Of a stretch of 64,000 nucleotides of DNA, positions 24,145 through 33,136 are shown piece by piece. Location of the stretch: NCBI RefSeq assembly GCF_000315445.1, contig NZ_JH992958.1, forward strand, positions 302,579 to 366,578, written 5' to 3'. Numbering within the stretch: position 1 is the first letter of the stretch; every line of letters begins with the position of its first letter. A model generated the notes under the pieces. The model was not told where the DNA came from. It saw only the letters and a program-made list of their open reading frames with translations, and searched no databases. Both the position numbers and the translations under genes were made by a program. The DNA comes from Alloiococcus otitis ATCC 51267. GTDB taxonomy: Bacteria; Bacillota; Bacilli; Lactobacillales; Carnobacteriaceae_A.

Positions 24145-24657
24145 TCAGTCGGGTAAAATTTCGCTGCCAGCCTGGTAGATATCAAAGAGGGCCTGGAGGA
24201 AGGACTTTTGGTAGGGGACAAAGCGGCCCTGGTCCAAGTAGGCGAACAGGTCTGCCAAGTCTAGCCACTGGACGTTTTGGATTTCGTCTTTGGCTATTTG
24301 GAGGCCGGCCAAGTCGATTGAGTAAGGAAGCAGGTAATAGTCGGACAGGCCTTGCTGGTAGGAAGCGGTCAGGATGGGGGCTGTGGTCTTGAGGTCCAAG
24401 TCCAGGCCTAACTCCTCTTTAAACTCCCGGCTTAAAGCTTCTTGGCTGGTCTCCCCAGTCTTGACCGCCCCACTGCAGGACAAGTCCCATAAGCTTGGCC
24501 AGTTTGTTTTAGTCTCTACCCGTTTTTGGCTGAGGACCTGGCCTGAGTCATTGATTAAAAGACCATGGACCATCAAGGTATAGGTCCCTGGACCAGTTTT
24601 TTCCTGGCGGCCAATGGTCTCCCCTAGGGGTCGTTTGTTGCCGTCATATAAGTCCAT
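24145..24657 (-). CDS. NUDIX hydrolase
   Basis: About 170 residues. The NUDIX box is clear: GAVKTGETSQEALSREFKEE, then LGL, fitting Gx5Ex7REUxEExGU with the metal-binding glutamates. The flanking strands (LMVHGLLINDSGQVLSQKR and WDLSCSGAV) match the IPP isomerase/YfcD-like subgroup. Such enzymes cleave nucleoside diphosphates linked to another group; the substrate is unknown. The frame runs upstream to 24729, but the ATG at 24657 (MDLYDGNKRP) gives the usual N-terminus, although its ribosome binding site is weak. Confidence 0.88.
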   Translation of the reverse strand: MDLYDGNKRPLGETIGRQEKTGPGTYTLMVHGLLINDSGQVLSQKRVETKTNWPSLWDLSCSGAVKTGETSQEALSREFKEELGLDLDLKTTAPILTASYQQGLSDYYLLPYSIDLAGLQIAKDEIQNVQWLDLADLFAYLDQGRFVPYQKSFLQALFDIYQAGSEILPD

Positions 24658-24770
24658 TTTTTCCACAGTCTTGCCTCCCGTGTCAAGTATCTCTAAAACA
24701 ATACTAGCACTAGGGTCTAACTGAAGCAAAAACGGAGCTTTAGCTAGGCTAGTGCTAGGAGTGGATATTT

Positions 24771-25820
24771 TTAGTTGGCTTTTTTAGAGAGGAGGCCGGT
24801 CTGGCTGTCGGCCAAGTCCATGGCTTCCTGGTAGGCCAGCTTGAGCTGGTGGCCAACTTGGTCAATACTTTTGGCTGCAGCTGCCCGGTAGCCAGCCTGG
24901 GTCAGGTTGGGAATTTTGCCTTGAACCAGGTCTTGAATGAGGCTTTTAAATTCCTCAAGGTTCTGCCCCTTGTAGACGTTTTGCCCATGATGGAAGTCTT
25001 TGTCAAAAACAGGGATGTCTCGGACGATGGTGTTTGCCTTGGAAGCCAAGGCTTCAAGGAGGACGATGCCTTCAGTTTCTTCATGGGTCAAAAAGAGGTA
25101 GATGTCACAAGCAGCATAGGCCACCCGGATGTCTTTGCGGTCAATGTAGCCAGCAAATTTGAGGTTGTCTAGCTTGGTGTAGTAGGCTTGCTGGACTTCT
25201 TTCGGCAAGAAGCGGATATCGGTGTGGCCAAACCAGACAAAGTCATAGTCAGGCAGGTCTTTGGCTAATTCGACAAAGTCAATAATCCCTTTGCGTTTAA
25301 TGGGTAGGCCCACTGAAATGATGAGGGGCCTGGTGGGATCAGCTTGGTAGCGGGCTTTAAAGGCCTGTATTTCCTCTTGGCTGGCCTGCCAGTAGTCGAG
25401 GTCAATCCCGTTTGAGATGACCTGGATGGGAGCCTTGAGTTGGTATTGGTCTAGGAGGCTTTTGGAGTAGGCAGAAGGAGTGACAATCAAGTGGCCACTG
25501 TTGTAGCAAATTTTTAGCCAAAGCTTAAAGAGAGGGGCTAGGGCATTGGCGAGTTTAAAGGAGTCCCTGAAGTCTTCTTCGGTGGAGTGGGCATGGTAGA
25601 CCACGGTTTTGCCCCGGAGTCTAGCCCAGCAAGCCTTAAGGAGGGACTGGGGAAAGATGGTGTTGATATGGATGAGGTCATAGTCTTTGACGCGACCCTC
25701 CTGGCCTGTGGTATAGGGGATGTCAGCTTTCTGCAAGGCCATTTTTTGGTGGTCCAGGGCCCGGCCAACCCCGCTTTTTTCGATTGATTTGAGCATGTCA
25801 CTAAGCAAGTAAACTTTCAT
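24771..25820 (-). CDS. GT4 glycosyltransferase, BgsA/CpoA/LafB-like glycolipid synthase
   Basis: A protein of 349 residues of the GT-B fold, family GT4. The N-terminus MKVYLLSDMLKSIEKSGVGR resembles CpoA/BgsA/LafB enzymes, which add a second sugar to monoglycosyl-diacylglycerol. The donor site is readable as VISNGIDLDYW and in the C-terminal half as FLTHEETEGIVLLEALASK (the E-x7-E motif). It works at the inner membrane face to make the diglycosyl lipid anchor of lipoteichoic acid. It is the last gene of a minus-strand operon with a TVP38-type protein and another GT4 enzyme, which fits this two-step pathway. Confidence 0.85.
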   Translation of the reverse strand: MKVYLLSDMLKSIEKSGVGRALDHQKMALQKADIPYTTGQEGRVKDYDLIHINTIFPQSLLKACWARLRGKTVVYHAHSTEEDFRDSFKLANALAPLFKLWLKICYNSGHLIVTPSAYSKSLLDQYQLKAPIQVISNGIDLDYWQASQEEIQAFKARYQADPTRPLIISVGLPIKRKGIIDFVELAKDLPDYDFVWFGHTDIRFLPKEVQQAYYTKLDNLKFAGYIDRKDIRVAYAACDIYLFLTHEETEGIVLLEALASKANTIVRDIPVFDKDFHHGQNVYKGQNLEEFKSLIQDLVQGKIPNLTQAGYRAAAAKSIDQVGHQLKLAYQEAMDLADSQTGLLSKKAN

Positions 25821-25831
25821 GAAGAAACCTC

Positions 25832-26425
25832 CTAAAAAAGGTGTTCAAAGATATTTAAGACGAAGAGTAAACCATAAGAGTAGGCCAAGAGGGTAAAGGG
25901 TTTACCAAAAAAGAGGGACAAGAAGAAGTGTTTAAAAGACATATTAGATAGACCAGCTAGGTAGCAGAGGAGGTCAGCTGGACTGATGGGAAAGAACATG
26001 CCGAAGGTAAACAAGCGGTCAAAGAGCCGGCTATTTTCGATCTTGCCAATGTATTTATTGTATTGTTTTTCGTTGACCATGGTTTTGACAAAGGGTCTGC
26101 CGTACCGTTTGGCAAGGTAGTAGTTGGTAACTGACCCGATCATAATGCCAATAAAGTTGAGTAAAAAACCGTTGACATGGCCAAAGACCAAGATGCCCAC
26201 TGGGATGGTGATGGCCCCAGGAATAATGGGGAGGACAACTTGGATAAATTGGATGAAGATAAAGAGTGGGCCGGCCCAACTACCAAATTGGTCGAGATAG
26301 TGACGCATGACTTCCGGGTTGGTAAAGAGGTTGACCCGGAAGGCCCAGATAAGGAAGATGCCGGCCCCAATTGTGCCTAGGATGTTTAAACCATTGATAA
26401 CAGTTCGCGATTGCACCTTTGCCAT
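25832..26425 (-). CDS. TVP38/TMEM64 (DedA-related) family membrane protein
   Basis: About 197 residues with five to six hydrophobic segments. The family core is visible as FIQFIQVVLPIIPGAITIPVG and, later, IGSVTNYYLAKRYGRPFV, followed by FPISPADLLCYLAGLSNM. SNARE-associated/DedA-type proteins of this group act in lipid translocation. The gene lies between two glycolipid glycosyltransferases with gaps of 11 and 5 bases, so it is cotranscribed with them and may flip or position the glycolipid. That role is inferred from position only. The ATG at 26425 was preferred over an upstream start that overlaps the previous gene. Confidence 0.85.
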   Translation of the reverse strand: MAKVQSRTVINGLNILGTIGAGIFLIWAFRVNLFTNPEVMRHYLDQFGSWAGPLFIFIQFIQVVLPIIPGAITIPVGILVFGHVNGFLLNFIGIMIGSVTNYYLAKRYGRPFVKTMVNEKQYNKYIGKIENSRLFDRLFTFGMFFPISPADLLCYLAGLSNMSFKHFFLSLFFGKPFTLLAYSYGLLFVLNIFEHLF

Positions 26426-26430
26426 AAGCC

Positions 26431-27642
26431 CTACCCCCAAGTTCTGAGGGTGGAGAGGCCTTTGTGACTTTTGGCTTGGCTAGAAGCTGGCACATGGTCA
26501 TCTAAGACTTCTTCGTACAAGTCTGAGACCGCTTGACCAAAGGCTTGGGCTGAGAAGGATTGAAGGGCTTGGCTTCTTGCAAAGTCTCCCATTTGACTAA
26601 GGGTTTTAGGATCGGCCAACAAGCGGTCCAGTTTTTGGTAGAAGTCCTCCACGTCTTGGTAGGCAAAGCCGTTTAAACCAGTTTGGATAACCTCCTTCAA
26701 GCTGTCGTCTTGCCGGCAGAGGAGGGGGAGGCCACTGAAGAGGGCTTCGATGTAGGTTAAGCCCTGGGTTTCACTGGTGGAAGCAGACACAAAGAGGTCT
26801 GCCATTTGGTAGTAGTTGGCTACCTGGTTAGGATCTACCATACCGGTGAAGTGGACCCGGTCACTTAAGCCGAGTTCATTTACCTGACTTTGGAGACTGG
26901 CTTTGTAAGGACCGTCCCCACAAATCATGAGTTTTAGGCTTGAATCCTCTCTCTGGCTTAAGTAGTCAAGGATTTCAGACAGGTTTTTCTCTTTGGCTAG
27001 TCGGCCCAAGAAGACCAAGAGCCGGTCTCCTTCTTGGTAACCAGCCTGGCTTCGAAGCTCTTGTCGCTCTGCTTGGCTTAGAACGTGGCTGAATTTTTGG
27101 CTAGGGATACCAGTTGGGATGATGGCAATGGAGCTTTGGACTTGGTAGCCCATTAGCATGTCTTTGACTTTTTGGGTAGGGGCAATCACGTAGTTTACTT
27201 GGTTGAGTAAGTGTTTGGACATAAGGGAGACGATTTTTTTACCCATTTTTTTGTTGGGAGAGAAGTAGTGGGTGTAGTCTTCGTAGATGGTGTGGTAGGT
27301 GTGGACGATGGGAATAGCCAAGTCTTTGGCAATAGCTTTGGCCATTTTAAAGGTGGAAAACTCACAGTGGGTGTGGATTAATTCAGGTTGCCAGTTCAGG
27401 ATTTGGTCTTTAATCCAATCAGTGGTGGTGAAGGAGACTCGGGCTCCTGGGTAAATTTTGTTTAAGCTAATGGAGGAGACGGAATAAACCCCCTCCTTTT
27501 CGTCAAAACCTGGTTTGGGCGACAGGGTGAGGACCCGGACCTCATGGCCAGCTGCTTCCAGTGCTTGTTTTAGGGTTTGGATGGATGTCACAACACCATT
27601 GATAGCTGGAGTGTATAAATCACTTGTCATTAAAATTTTCAT
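26431..27642 (-). CDS. GT4 glycosyltransferase, diacylglycerol glucosyltransferase (BgsB/LafA-like)
   Basis: About 403 residues. MKILMTSDLYTPAINGVVTS is the typical start of GT4 diacylglycerol glucosyltransferases (Spr0982, BgsB, LafA), and the next segments IHTHCEFSTFKMAK and HTYHTIYEDYTHYF are characteristic. The donor site includes IIPTGIP, LVFLGRLAKEKNL and VSASTSETQGLTYIEALFSG. It should transfer glucose from UDP-glucose to diacylglycerol, making the first sugar of the membrane glycolipid and the LTA anchor. AGGAGGG precedes the ATG; the longer upstream frame has no support. It is the first gene of the three-gene operon. Confidence 0.88.
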   Translation of the reverse strand: MKILMTSDLYTPAINGVVTSIQTLKQALEAAGHEVRVLTLSPKPGFDEKEGVYSVSSISLNKIYPGARVSFTTTDWIKDQILNWQPELIHTHCEFSTFKMAKAIAKDLAIPIVHTYHTIYEDYTHYFSPNKKMGKKIVSLMSKHLLNQVNYVIAPTQKVKDMLMGYQVQSSIAIIPTGIPSQKFSHVLSQAERQELRSQAGYQEGDRLLVFLGRLAKEKNLSEILDYLSQREDSSLKLMICGDGPYKASLQSQVNELGLSDRVHFTGMVDPNQVANYYQMADLFVSASTSETQGLTYIEALFSGLPLLCRQDDSLKEVIQTGLNGFAYQDVEDFYQKLDRLLADPKTLSQMGDFARSQALQSFSAQAFGQAVSDLYEEVLDDHVPASSQAKSHKGLSTLRTWG

Positions 27643-27808
27643 GCTTGGCCCTCCTAGGCTAGGTTTGCACCCATTATTGTCGGTGGTCGCCCTTTCTTCA
27701 TCTTTAGTATAGCCCAGTGACAGTCTCAAACATCAGTCCATAGACTGATCTTAGCCGGATAGAAAAATGGACTTTGATGGACTTTTTTAACAAAATGAAA
27801 AATAAAGC

Positions 27809-27837
27809 TTGCAATTCTATAAAACTTATATTAATAT
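27809..27837 (+). promoter_or_regulatory. Promoter of the met operon leader
   Basis: TTGCAA (-35) and TAATAT (-10) are 17 bases apart, just ahead of the first methionine T-box. The stretch from here to 28582 contains no gene, only the two T-box leaders. Confidence 0.6.
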
Positions 27838-27844
27838 GGTTAGC

Positions 27845-28128
27845 AAGATGAAAATTGACTTCCTAGAAGAGATAAGTACAAGATTGAATCCTTTGTAAAG
27901 AGAGCTCTGCTTGGTGAGATGGAGTAAAGGATGGCCTTGGAAAATGGTCTCTGAGAAGCTAACTGATGAGCCTTGGCGAGTTGGTTACGTTTGAACAAGC
28001 GTTACTTTGTTGGCACTGATAGGTGTTGTAGAGATAGCATGAGCAATTGTGCTATAAGTCAAGGTGGTAACACGACTAAGATTTTAGCGTCCTTGTAGCT
28101 GGTTTAACCAGCTACAAGGATTTTTTTA
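27845..28128 (+). ncRNA. T-box leader 1, methionine specifier
   Basis: Stem I element AGAGAGCTCTGCTTGGTGAGA, specifier region GAAA-ATG-GTCTCT-GAG (27937-27954), T-box core AAGGTGGTAACACG at about 28060-28073 and a terminator in which TCCTTGTAGCTGG pairs with CCAGCTACAAGGA followed by seven T (28088-28128). The specifier reads AUG, for tRNA-Met. Confidence 0.88.
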
Positions 28129-28149
28129 TAGGGATAAAAACCAAAAGTG

Positions 28150-28386
28150 AGTAAGTTATTACCCGCTTGACAGAGAGCTTACACTCGGTGAAAGTAAGCA
28201 AGTAGGGTTAACTGAACATGGCTTTTGACATAGGTTTAATGGTTGAGCAAAAAGCAAGACCATTACGGGGACACCGTTATCAAGAGGAGTTCTTAACTCT
28301 AGAGGGGGAATTATATCCAAACAAGGTGGTAACGCGGCACTGTCGTCCTTAATTAAACAAGTGGTTTAATTAAGGACTTTTTTTAT
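28150..28386 (+). ncRNA. T-box leader 2, methionine specifier
   Basis: A second complete T-box follows the first: stem I AGAGAGCTTACACTCGGTGAAA, specifier GAAC-ATG-GCTTTT-GAC (28213-28228), core AAGGTGGTAACGCGGC at about 28323-28338 and a terminator GTCCTTAATTAAAC/GTTTAATTAAGGAC with a T tract (28344-28386). Two terminators in series must both be overcome by uncharged tRNA-Met before metN is transcribed. Confidence 0.88.
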
Positions 28387-28582
28387 ATTCAAAATAGTAG
28401 GCCTAAGACCTCCTAGAGGTGTAGGCTAGATATAGTGCCTGCAAGGTTAAAGCAGTGGTTAGGTTAAGAAATTTTGCTCCTCCAAGCATACAGGATGGGA
28501 GTAACTTTACCGGGGATTTGACCTAGCTAAGTGAGCAGACCCCTTGTAGGATTGATAATTTCAAATGAAGGGAGACAAGTGA

Positions 28583-29683
28583 ATGATCGAGCTGAAGGAC
28601 ATTGATGTTCATTTCCAATCAGATGAGCATGTCATCAAGGCGGTGAAAGGAGTTAGTTTAAAAGTAGATAAGGGGGACATATATGGGGTGGTTGGCTACA
28701 GCGGGGCCGGCAAGTCAACCCTGGTCCGGACTATCAATCTCTTGCAAAAGCCAACCAATGGCAGCGTCCGGGTGAATGGCCAGGACATGCTGGATTTATC
28801 AGCCAGTGAGTTGCGGGCAGCCCGCAAAAAAATTGGCATGATCTTTCAGCACTTCAACCTGATGAATGCCCGGACGGTAGCAGGCAATATCTTATATGCC
28901 TTACGGTCGTCTGACTTATCCAGGGAAGAAAAGCAAACCAAGGTCACCGACCTACTAGAATTGGTAGACTTGGCCGACAAGCATGATTCCTATCCCTCCC
29001 AGCTATCTGGTGGGCAAAAGCAGCGGGTAGGGATAGCCAGAGCCTTGGCCAATGACCCAGAAGTCCTCTTGTGTGATGAAGCAACTTCGGCTCTAGACCC
29101 CAAGACGACCACGGATATTTTAAAGCTTTTGAAACAGTTGAACCAGGAATTGGGCTTGACCATTGTCTTGATTACTCACGAGATGGACGCCATCAAGGAA
29201 ATTTGCAACAAGGTAGCCGTCATGGGAGACGGGGAAGTGGTTGAACGGGGGGACATTGTTAAGATCTTTACTGAACCGGAGAACCCCCTAACCCAGGAAT
29301 TCATCAACACAGCCCTTGGGATTGACCAGGCCTTGGAGAAATTGAGCCGGCAGGAGACCGTGATGAACCTGACCAACAAGGACCAGATTGCCCAGTTGAC
29401 CTTTAAGCAGGGGAGTGCTGGTCAGCCTTTTACCAAGGAAGTTTATGAGCGTTATGGCATTTCAACCAATATTATCTACGGGAATGTTGAGATTTTAAAT
29501 GGAGACTACATCGGGAACCTGATTGTCATCTTTACAGGGGACGATGAGAGTTTGCAGGAGTCTTACCGCTACTTAGAAGAAAACCATGTGACAGTTGGCT
29601 TGTTGGAACATGTCAAAGACGGGGAAGAATACAAGCTAATCCCTCGTAGTGACATTGGTTCAGAGGAAGGAGATACAGAATGA
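28583..29683 (+). CDS. metN: Methionine ABC transporter ATP-binding protein MetN
   Basis: A protein of 366 residues: an ABC ATPase domain with Walker [11 protein letters not shown]-loop [12 protein letters not shown], signature [15 protein letters not shown], Walker [13 protein letters not shown] and switch His in ITHEMD; then a C-terminal NIL regulatory domain (from about residue 260; [20 protein letters not shown]) that binds methionine and inhibits transport. It energises uptake of methionine, probably both L- and D-forms. GAAGGGAGA precedes the ATG. The tandem Met T-boxes upstream and metI/metQ downstream confirm the assignment. Confidence 0.96.
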   Translation: MIELKDIDVHFQSDEHVIKAVKGVSLKVDKGDIYGVVGYSGAGKSTLVRTINLLQKPTNGSVRVNGQDMLDLSASELRAARKKIGMIFQHFNLMNARTVAGNILYALRSSDLSREEKQTKVTDLLELVDLADKHDSYPSQLSGGQKQRVGIARALANDPEVLLCDEATSALDPKTTTDILKLLKQLNQELGLTIVLITHEMDAIKEICNKVAVMGDGEVVERGDIVKIFTEPENPLTQEFINTALGIDQALEKLSRQETVMNLTNKDQIAQLTFKQGSAGQPFTKEVYERYGISTNIIYGNVEILNGDYIGNLIVIFTGDDESLQESYRYLEENHVTVGLLEHVKDGEEYKLIPRSDIGSEEGDTE

Positions 29684-30384
29684 CCCTACTTGCAATTTCT
29701 GATATTATTGAGCAGCTTTTGCCCTACTCAAGTGAAATACCAGAACGTTTTGTCGAAACCACGATCGAGACCTTGTACATGACCTTGGTGACCGCTGTGA
29801 TTGCGGGGGCCTTGGGGATTATTTTAGGGGTGACTTTGACCGTGACCCACAAGGGCAATATCTTAGACAACCGCTATGTTTACAAGATCTTGGAGAATAT
29901 TATCAATATCCTCCGGTCCATTCCTTTCATTATTATGCTGGCCTTGATCTACCCGGTCACCCGGGCCATTGTGGGGACCACCATTGGGACCACAGCGGCC
30001 ATTGTCCCCCTTGTGGTGGCCACTGTTCCTTTCTATGCCAAACAGGTGGAGTCCGCCCTCTTGGAAGTGGATGATGGGATTGTCGAAGCAGCTGAGGCTA
30101 TGGGGACCAGTCCAGTTGGCATTATCTTCTCAGTCTACCTCAAGGAAGGCCTGCCCAGTCTCTTGCGGGTATCCTCTGTTACCATTGTCAGTTTGATTGG
30201 GACCACCACTATGGCCGGTGCTGTTGGTGGGGGCGGTTTAGGGGACCTAGCCATCACCCGGGGCTATAACCGTTTCCAACACGACGTTACCCTGGTTTCG
30301 ACCTTGATTATTATGGCCTTTGTCTTTATTAGTCAAGGGATCGGCAACTATTTTGTCAACAAAACCAGTCATAAGAATAAGTAA
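29680..30384 (+). CDS. metI: Methionine ABC transporter permease MetI
   Basis: A membrane protein of 234 residues with five predicted spans and the MetI-type permease core: [40 protein letters not shown] and the ATPase-contacting [15 protein letters not shown] loop, then [18 protein letters not shown]. It forms the transmembrane channel with MetN. Its ATG overlaps the metN stop (ATGA), showing translational coupling. Confidence 0.95.
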   Translation: MTLLAISDIIEQLLPYSSEIPERFVETTIETLYMTLVTAVIAGALGIILGVTLTVTHKGNILDNRYVYKILENIINILRSIPFIIMLALIYPVTRAIVGTTIGTTAAIVPLVVATVPFYAKQVESALLEVDDGIVEAAEAMGTSPVGIIFSVYLKEGLPSLLRVSSVTIVSLIGTTTMAGAVGGGGLGDLAITRGYNRFQHDVTLVSTLIIMAFVFISQGIGNYFVNKTSHKNK

Positions 30385-30416
30385 ATAAAATACATTTGTA
30401 TAAAGGAGAATGAGTT

Positions 30417-31244
30417 ATGTCATATAAAAAACTACTATTAACCCTTGTCAGTGCAGGAAGTTTATTTGCCCTATCCGGCTGTGGCAGCCAAGCAGATGAA
30501 GTGGTCCGTGTGGGCGTGATTGGAGAAGACCACGAGGACTGGGAATTCGTCCAAGACAAGGTGGCTGACCAGGGAATAGACTTGGAATTAGTAACATTTT
30601 CGGATTACTCCCAGCCCAACCGTGCCTTAGACGACGGGGATATCGACCTCAATGCCTTCCAGCACCGGATTTTCTTGGATAACTTTAATGAAGAATTCGG
30701 AACCAATATCGTCCCTATTGCCGATACAGCTATTGCCCCTTTAGGGATTTACTCGGAAGAAGTTCAAGATGTTTCAGAGATTGGTGAAGGGGCCGAAATT
30801 GCCATCCCTAACGATGTCACCAATGGGGGCCGGGCCTTGGTCTTGCTCCAGTCAGCCGGCCTTATCGAAGTGGATCCAGATGCGGGGATCCTGCCTTCAA
30901 CAGATGATATCACAGACAACCCCTTGAACCTGGAAATCACCGAACTGGATGCCTCCCAAACAGCTCGTTCCATTGGGGATGTGACCGCAGCTGTTATCAA
31001 CTCTGGTATTGCCGTGGATGCCGGTTACATCCCAGATGAAGATGCTGTTTTCTTAGAGCCCGTTGACGAAAATTCAGAACCTTATATCAACGTTATTGCA
31101 GCTAATGAAGGCGATGAAAGAGAATCCTTCGACATCATTGTGGATGCTTACCAGTCTGAAGATACCCTGGAAGTCATCAATGAGGCCAGTGAAGATTCCG
31201 TAATTGTCGTCTGGGCTGAAGATGGCTATGAATTTTCTGAATAA
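30417..31244 (+). CDS. metQ: Methionine-binding lipoprotein MetQ, copy 1
   Basis: A protein of 275 residues with a lipoprotein signal (KKLLLTLVSAGSLFALSGC, lipobox LSGC) and the NlpA/MetQ substrate-binding fold: VVRVGVIGEDHEDW, VADQGIDLELVTFSDYSQPN, DIDLNAFQHRIFLD, AEIAIPNDVTNGGRALVLLQ and a C-terminal YQSEDTLEVIN. It captures methionine outside the membrane and delivers it to MetNI. AAAGGAG precedes the ATG. It is the first of three metQ-like genes in a row; its C-terminal three quarters are nearly identical to copy 2 at both DNA and protein level. Confidence 0.95.
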   Translation: MSYKKLLLTLVSAGSLFALSGCGSQADEVVRVGVIGEDHEDWEFVQDKVADQGIDLELVTFSDYSQPNRALDDGDIDLNAFQHRIFLDNFNEEFGTNIVPIADTAIAPLGIYSEEVQDVSEIGEGAEIAIPNDVTNGGRALVLLQSAGLIEVDPDAGILPSTDDITDNPLNLEITELDASQTARSIGDVTAAVINSGIAVDAGYIPDEDAVFLEPVDENSEPYINVIAANEGDERESFDIIVDAYQSEDTLEVINEASEDSVIVVWAEDGYEFSE

Positions 31245-31275
31245 GTCCTGTTTGTCAGGCAGGAGAGATAATGGG

Positions 31276-32013
31276 ATGAAAAAGAGTGTTAGGAGCTCTA
31301 CTGATATCTGGGAGGAAGTCGCCGACAAGGTAGCGGACCAGGGAGTGGATTTGGGAGTTGTGACCTTTTCCGACTATGTCCAGCCCAACCGTGCCTTAGA
31401 TGAGGGGGATATTGATCTCAATGCCTTCCAAACCCGAATTTTCTTGGATAGCTTCAATGAAGAATTTGGATCCAATATTGTCCCTATTGCCGACACCGTC
31501 ATTGCCCCCTTAGGGATTTACTCAGAAGAAGTCCAAGATGTTTCAGAGATTAGTGAGGGCGCTGAAATTGCCATTCCTAACGAGGTCTCCAATGAAGGCC
31601 GGGCCTTGGTCTTGCTCCAGTCAGCCGGCCTTATCGAAGTAGACCCGGATGCGGGGATCTTGCCTACAACAGATGATATCACAGACAACCCCTTGAACCT
31701 GGAAATCACTCAACTGGATGCCTCCCAAACAGCTCGTTCCGTTGGGGACGTCACAGCTGCTGTTATCAATTCTGGCATGGTAGTGGATGCTGGCTATAAA
31801 CCAAACGAAGATGCCATATTTTTAGAGCCCGTTGACGAAAATTCAGAACCCTATATCAACGTTATTGCAGCCGATGAAGGCGATGAAAGAGAATCCTTCG
31901 ACATCATTGTGGATGCCTACCAGTCCGAAGATACCTTGGAAGTCATCAATGAGGTCAGTGAGAACTCCGAAATTGTCGTCTGGGCTGAAGAAGGTTACGA
32001 GTTTTCTGAATAA
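31276..32013 (+). CDS. MetQ-like protein, copy 2, without signal peptide (probably degenerate)
   Basis: About 245 residues. The protein starts MKKSVRSSTDIWEEVADKV and lacks the hydrophobic signal, the lipobox Cys and the first strand (the GVVGDAS region) present in copies 1 and 3. From there to VTFSDYVQPNRAL it matches copy 3; from DIDLNAFQTRIFLD to the end it matches copy 1. It is thus a mosaic with a deletion of about 85 bases inside the signal-coding part, compared with copy 3. An RBS-like AGGAGA and an ATG remain, so a cytoplasmic product is possible, but it cannot be a normal lipoprotein. No internal stop interrupts it. Confidence 0.8.
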   Translation: MKKSVRSSTDIWEEVADKVADQGVDLGVVTFSDYVQPNRALDEGDIDLNAFQTRIFLDSFNEEFGSNIVPIADTVIAPLGIYSEEVQDVSEISEGAEIAIPNEVSNEGRALVLLQSAGLIEVDPDAGILPTTDDITDNPLNLEITQLDASQTARSVGDVTAAVINSGMVVDAGYKPNEDAIFLEPVDENSEPYINVIAADEGDERESFDIIVDAYQSEDTLEVINEVSENSEIVVWAEEGYEFSE

Positions 32014-32044
32014 GTTAGGTTTGTTAGTAAAGGGAGATGGTGGA

Positions 32045-32905
32045 ATGAAAAAGAAAATATTGGGAGCTCTAGCAGCCTTGTCCTTGTTTTCGCTAGCGGG
32101 CTGCCAAAGTAGCCAGGCGGAAGAGCACTTGAAAATTGGTGTAGTGGGCGATGCCTCAGCTGACATCTGGGAGGAAGTCGCCGACAAGGTAGCGGACCAG
32201 GGGGTGGACTTGGAAGTTGTCACCTTTTCCGACTATGTCCAGCCTAACCGGGCCTTAGCTGATGGGGACATAGATTTAAATGCCTTCCAACATTTGGCCT
32301 TCTTGAAGGAATACGTGGAAGATTCGGGAGATGACTTTGTCCCGGTGGGATATACCGCTATTTCGCCTACCTTTGTCTTTGCCGTCGAGGGCATTGATAG
32401 TCCCGAAGACATTCCTGAGGGGGCTTCTGTTGCCATTCCCAACACGGTGACCAATGCTGAGCGGTCTTTCCTAGCCTTACAAGACCTGGGCCTCTTGGAA
32501 TTGGACCCAGAGGCGGGGTCTGCCCCGACCGTCGATGATATTGAAGAGGTCAAGCATGGCCTGGAAATTGTGGAGTTAGACCCCCAACAAGTGGCCCGGG
32601 CCTTGGGAGATACAGACCTAGCCATTATCGGGTCCCAGCAGACTGTGGATGCCGATTATGACCCCCAAGACGCCATCTATAATGATGTAGAAGACAGCGA
32701 CCGGGAAGTTGACCCGCTAAAGAAAAATGCCATTGTCACCCTAAGAGACCGGCAAGACGACCCAGCCATCTTAAAGGTGGTAGACGCCTACCAGAGTGAT
32801 GACATTAGCCAACTAGTCGTTGATGTGACGGCCGATCTAGTAGCCTGGGAAGAAGGCGATGACCCCATTGGTGACTTTGACCGTGCCTTAGAGGAAGATC
32901 GGTAA
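32045..32905 (+). CDS. Methionine-binding lipoprotein MetQ, copy 3
   Basis: A protein of 286 residues. Lipoprotein signal MKKKILGALAALSLFSLAGC (lipobox LAGC), then the MetQ fold: LKIGVVGDASADIWEEVA, DIDLNAFQHLAFLKEYVED, VAIPNTVTNAERSFLALQDL and LAIIGSQQTVDADYDP. The C-terminal half diverges clearly from copies 1 and 2, so its ligand preference may differ (for example methionine sulfoxide or a methionine-containing peptide; this is a guess from the divergence). AAAGGGAGATGG precedes the ATG. A terminator closes the operon after it. Confidence 0.92.
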   Translation: MKKKILGALAALSLFSLAGCQSSQAEEHLKIGVVGDASADIWEEVADKVADQGVDLEVVTFSDYVQPNRALADGDIDLNAFQHLAFLKEYVEDSGDDFVPVGYTAISPTFVFAVEGIDSPEDIPEGASVAIPNTVTNAERSFLALQDLGLLELDPEAGSAPTVDDIEEVKHGLEIVELDPQQVARALGDTDLAIIGSQQTVDADYDPQDAIYNDVEDSDREVDPLKKNAIVTLRDRQDDPAILKVVDAYQSDDISQLVVDVTADLVAWEEGDDPIGDFDRALEEDR

Positions 32906-32925
32906 ATTAAAATTATTCCTTAAAG

Positions 32926-32965
32926 CAAAACCTTCACCTGAAAAGGGTGGGGGTTTTGTTTTTTC
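32926..32965 (+). terminator. Terminator of the met operon
   Basis: AAAACCttCACC pairs with GGGTGgggGTTTTG, followed by TTTTTTC. Confidence 0.75.
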
Positions 32966-33136
32966 AATGTTTATAGGTAAAGTAAGTTTCAGCTTATGAA
33001 AATGAGAAATGTTAATAAAATTAGTTAAATATTAATTAAATAAAAAAAACAATTAGATAACATTTTTGCTTAGTTCTTGTTTTATCTTTTCGTTGGTGGA
33101 ATCATTATTATTGTGTAAAAAGGAGTGTATTAATCG

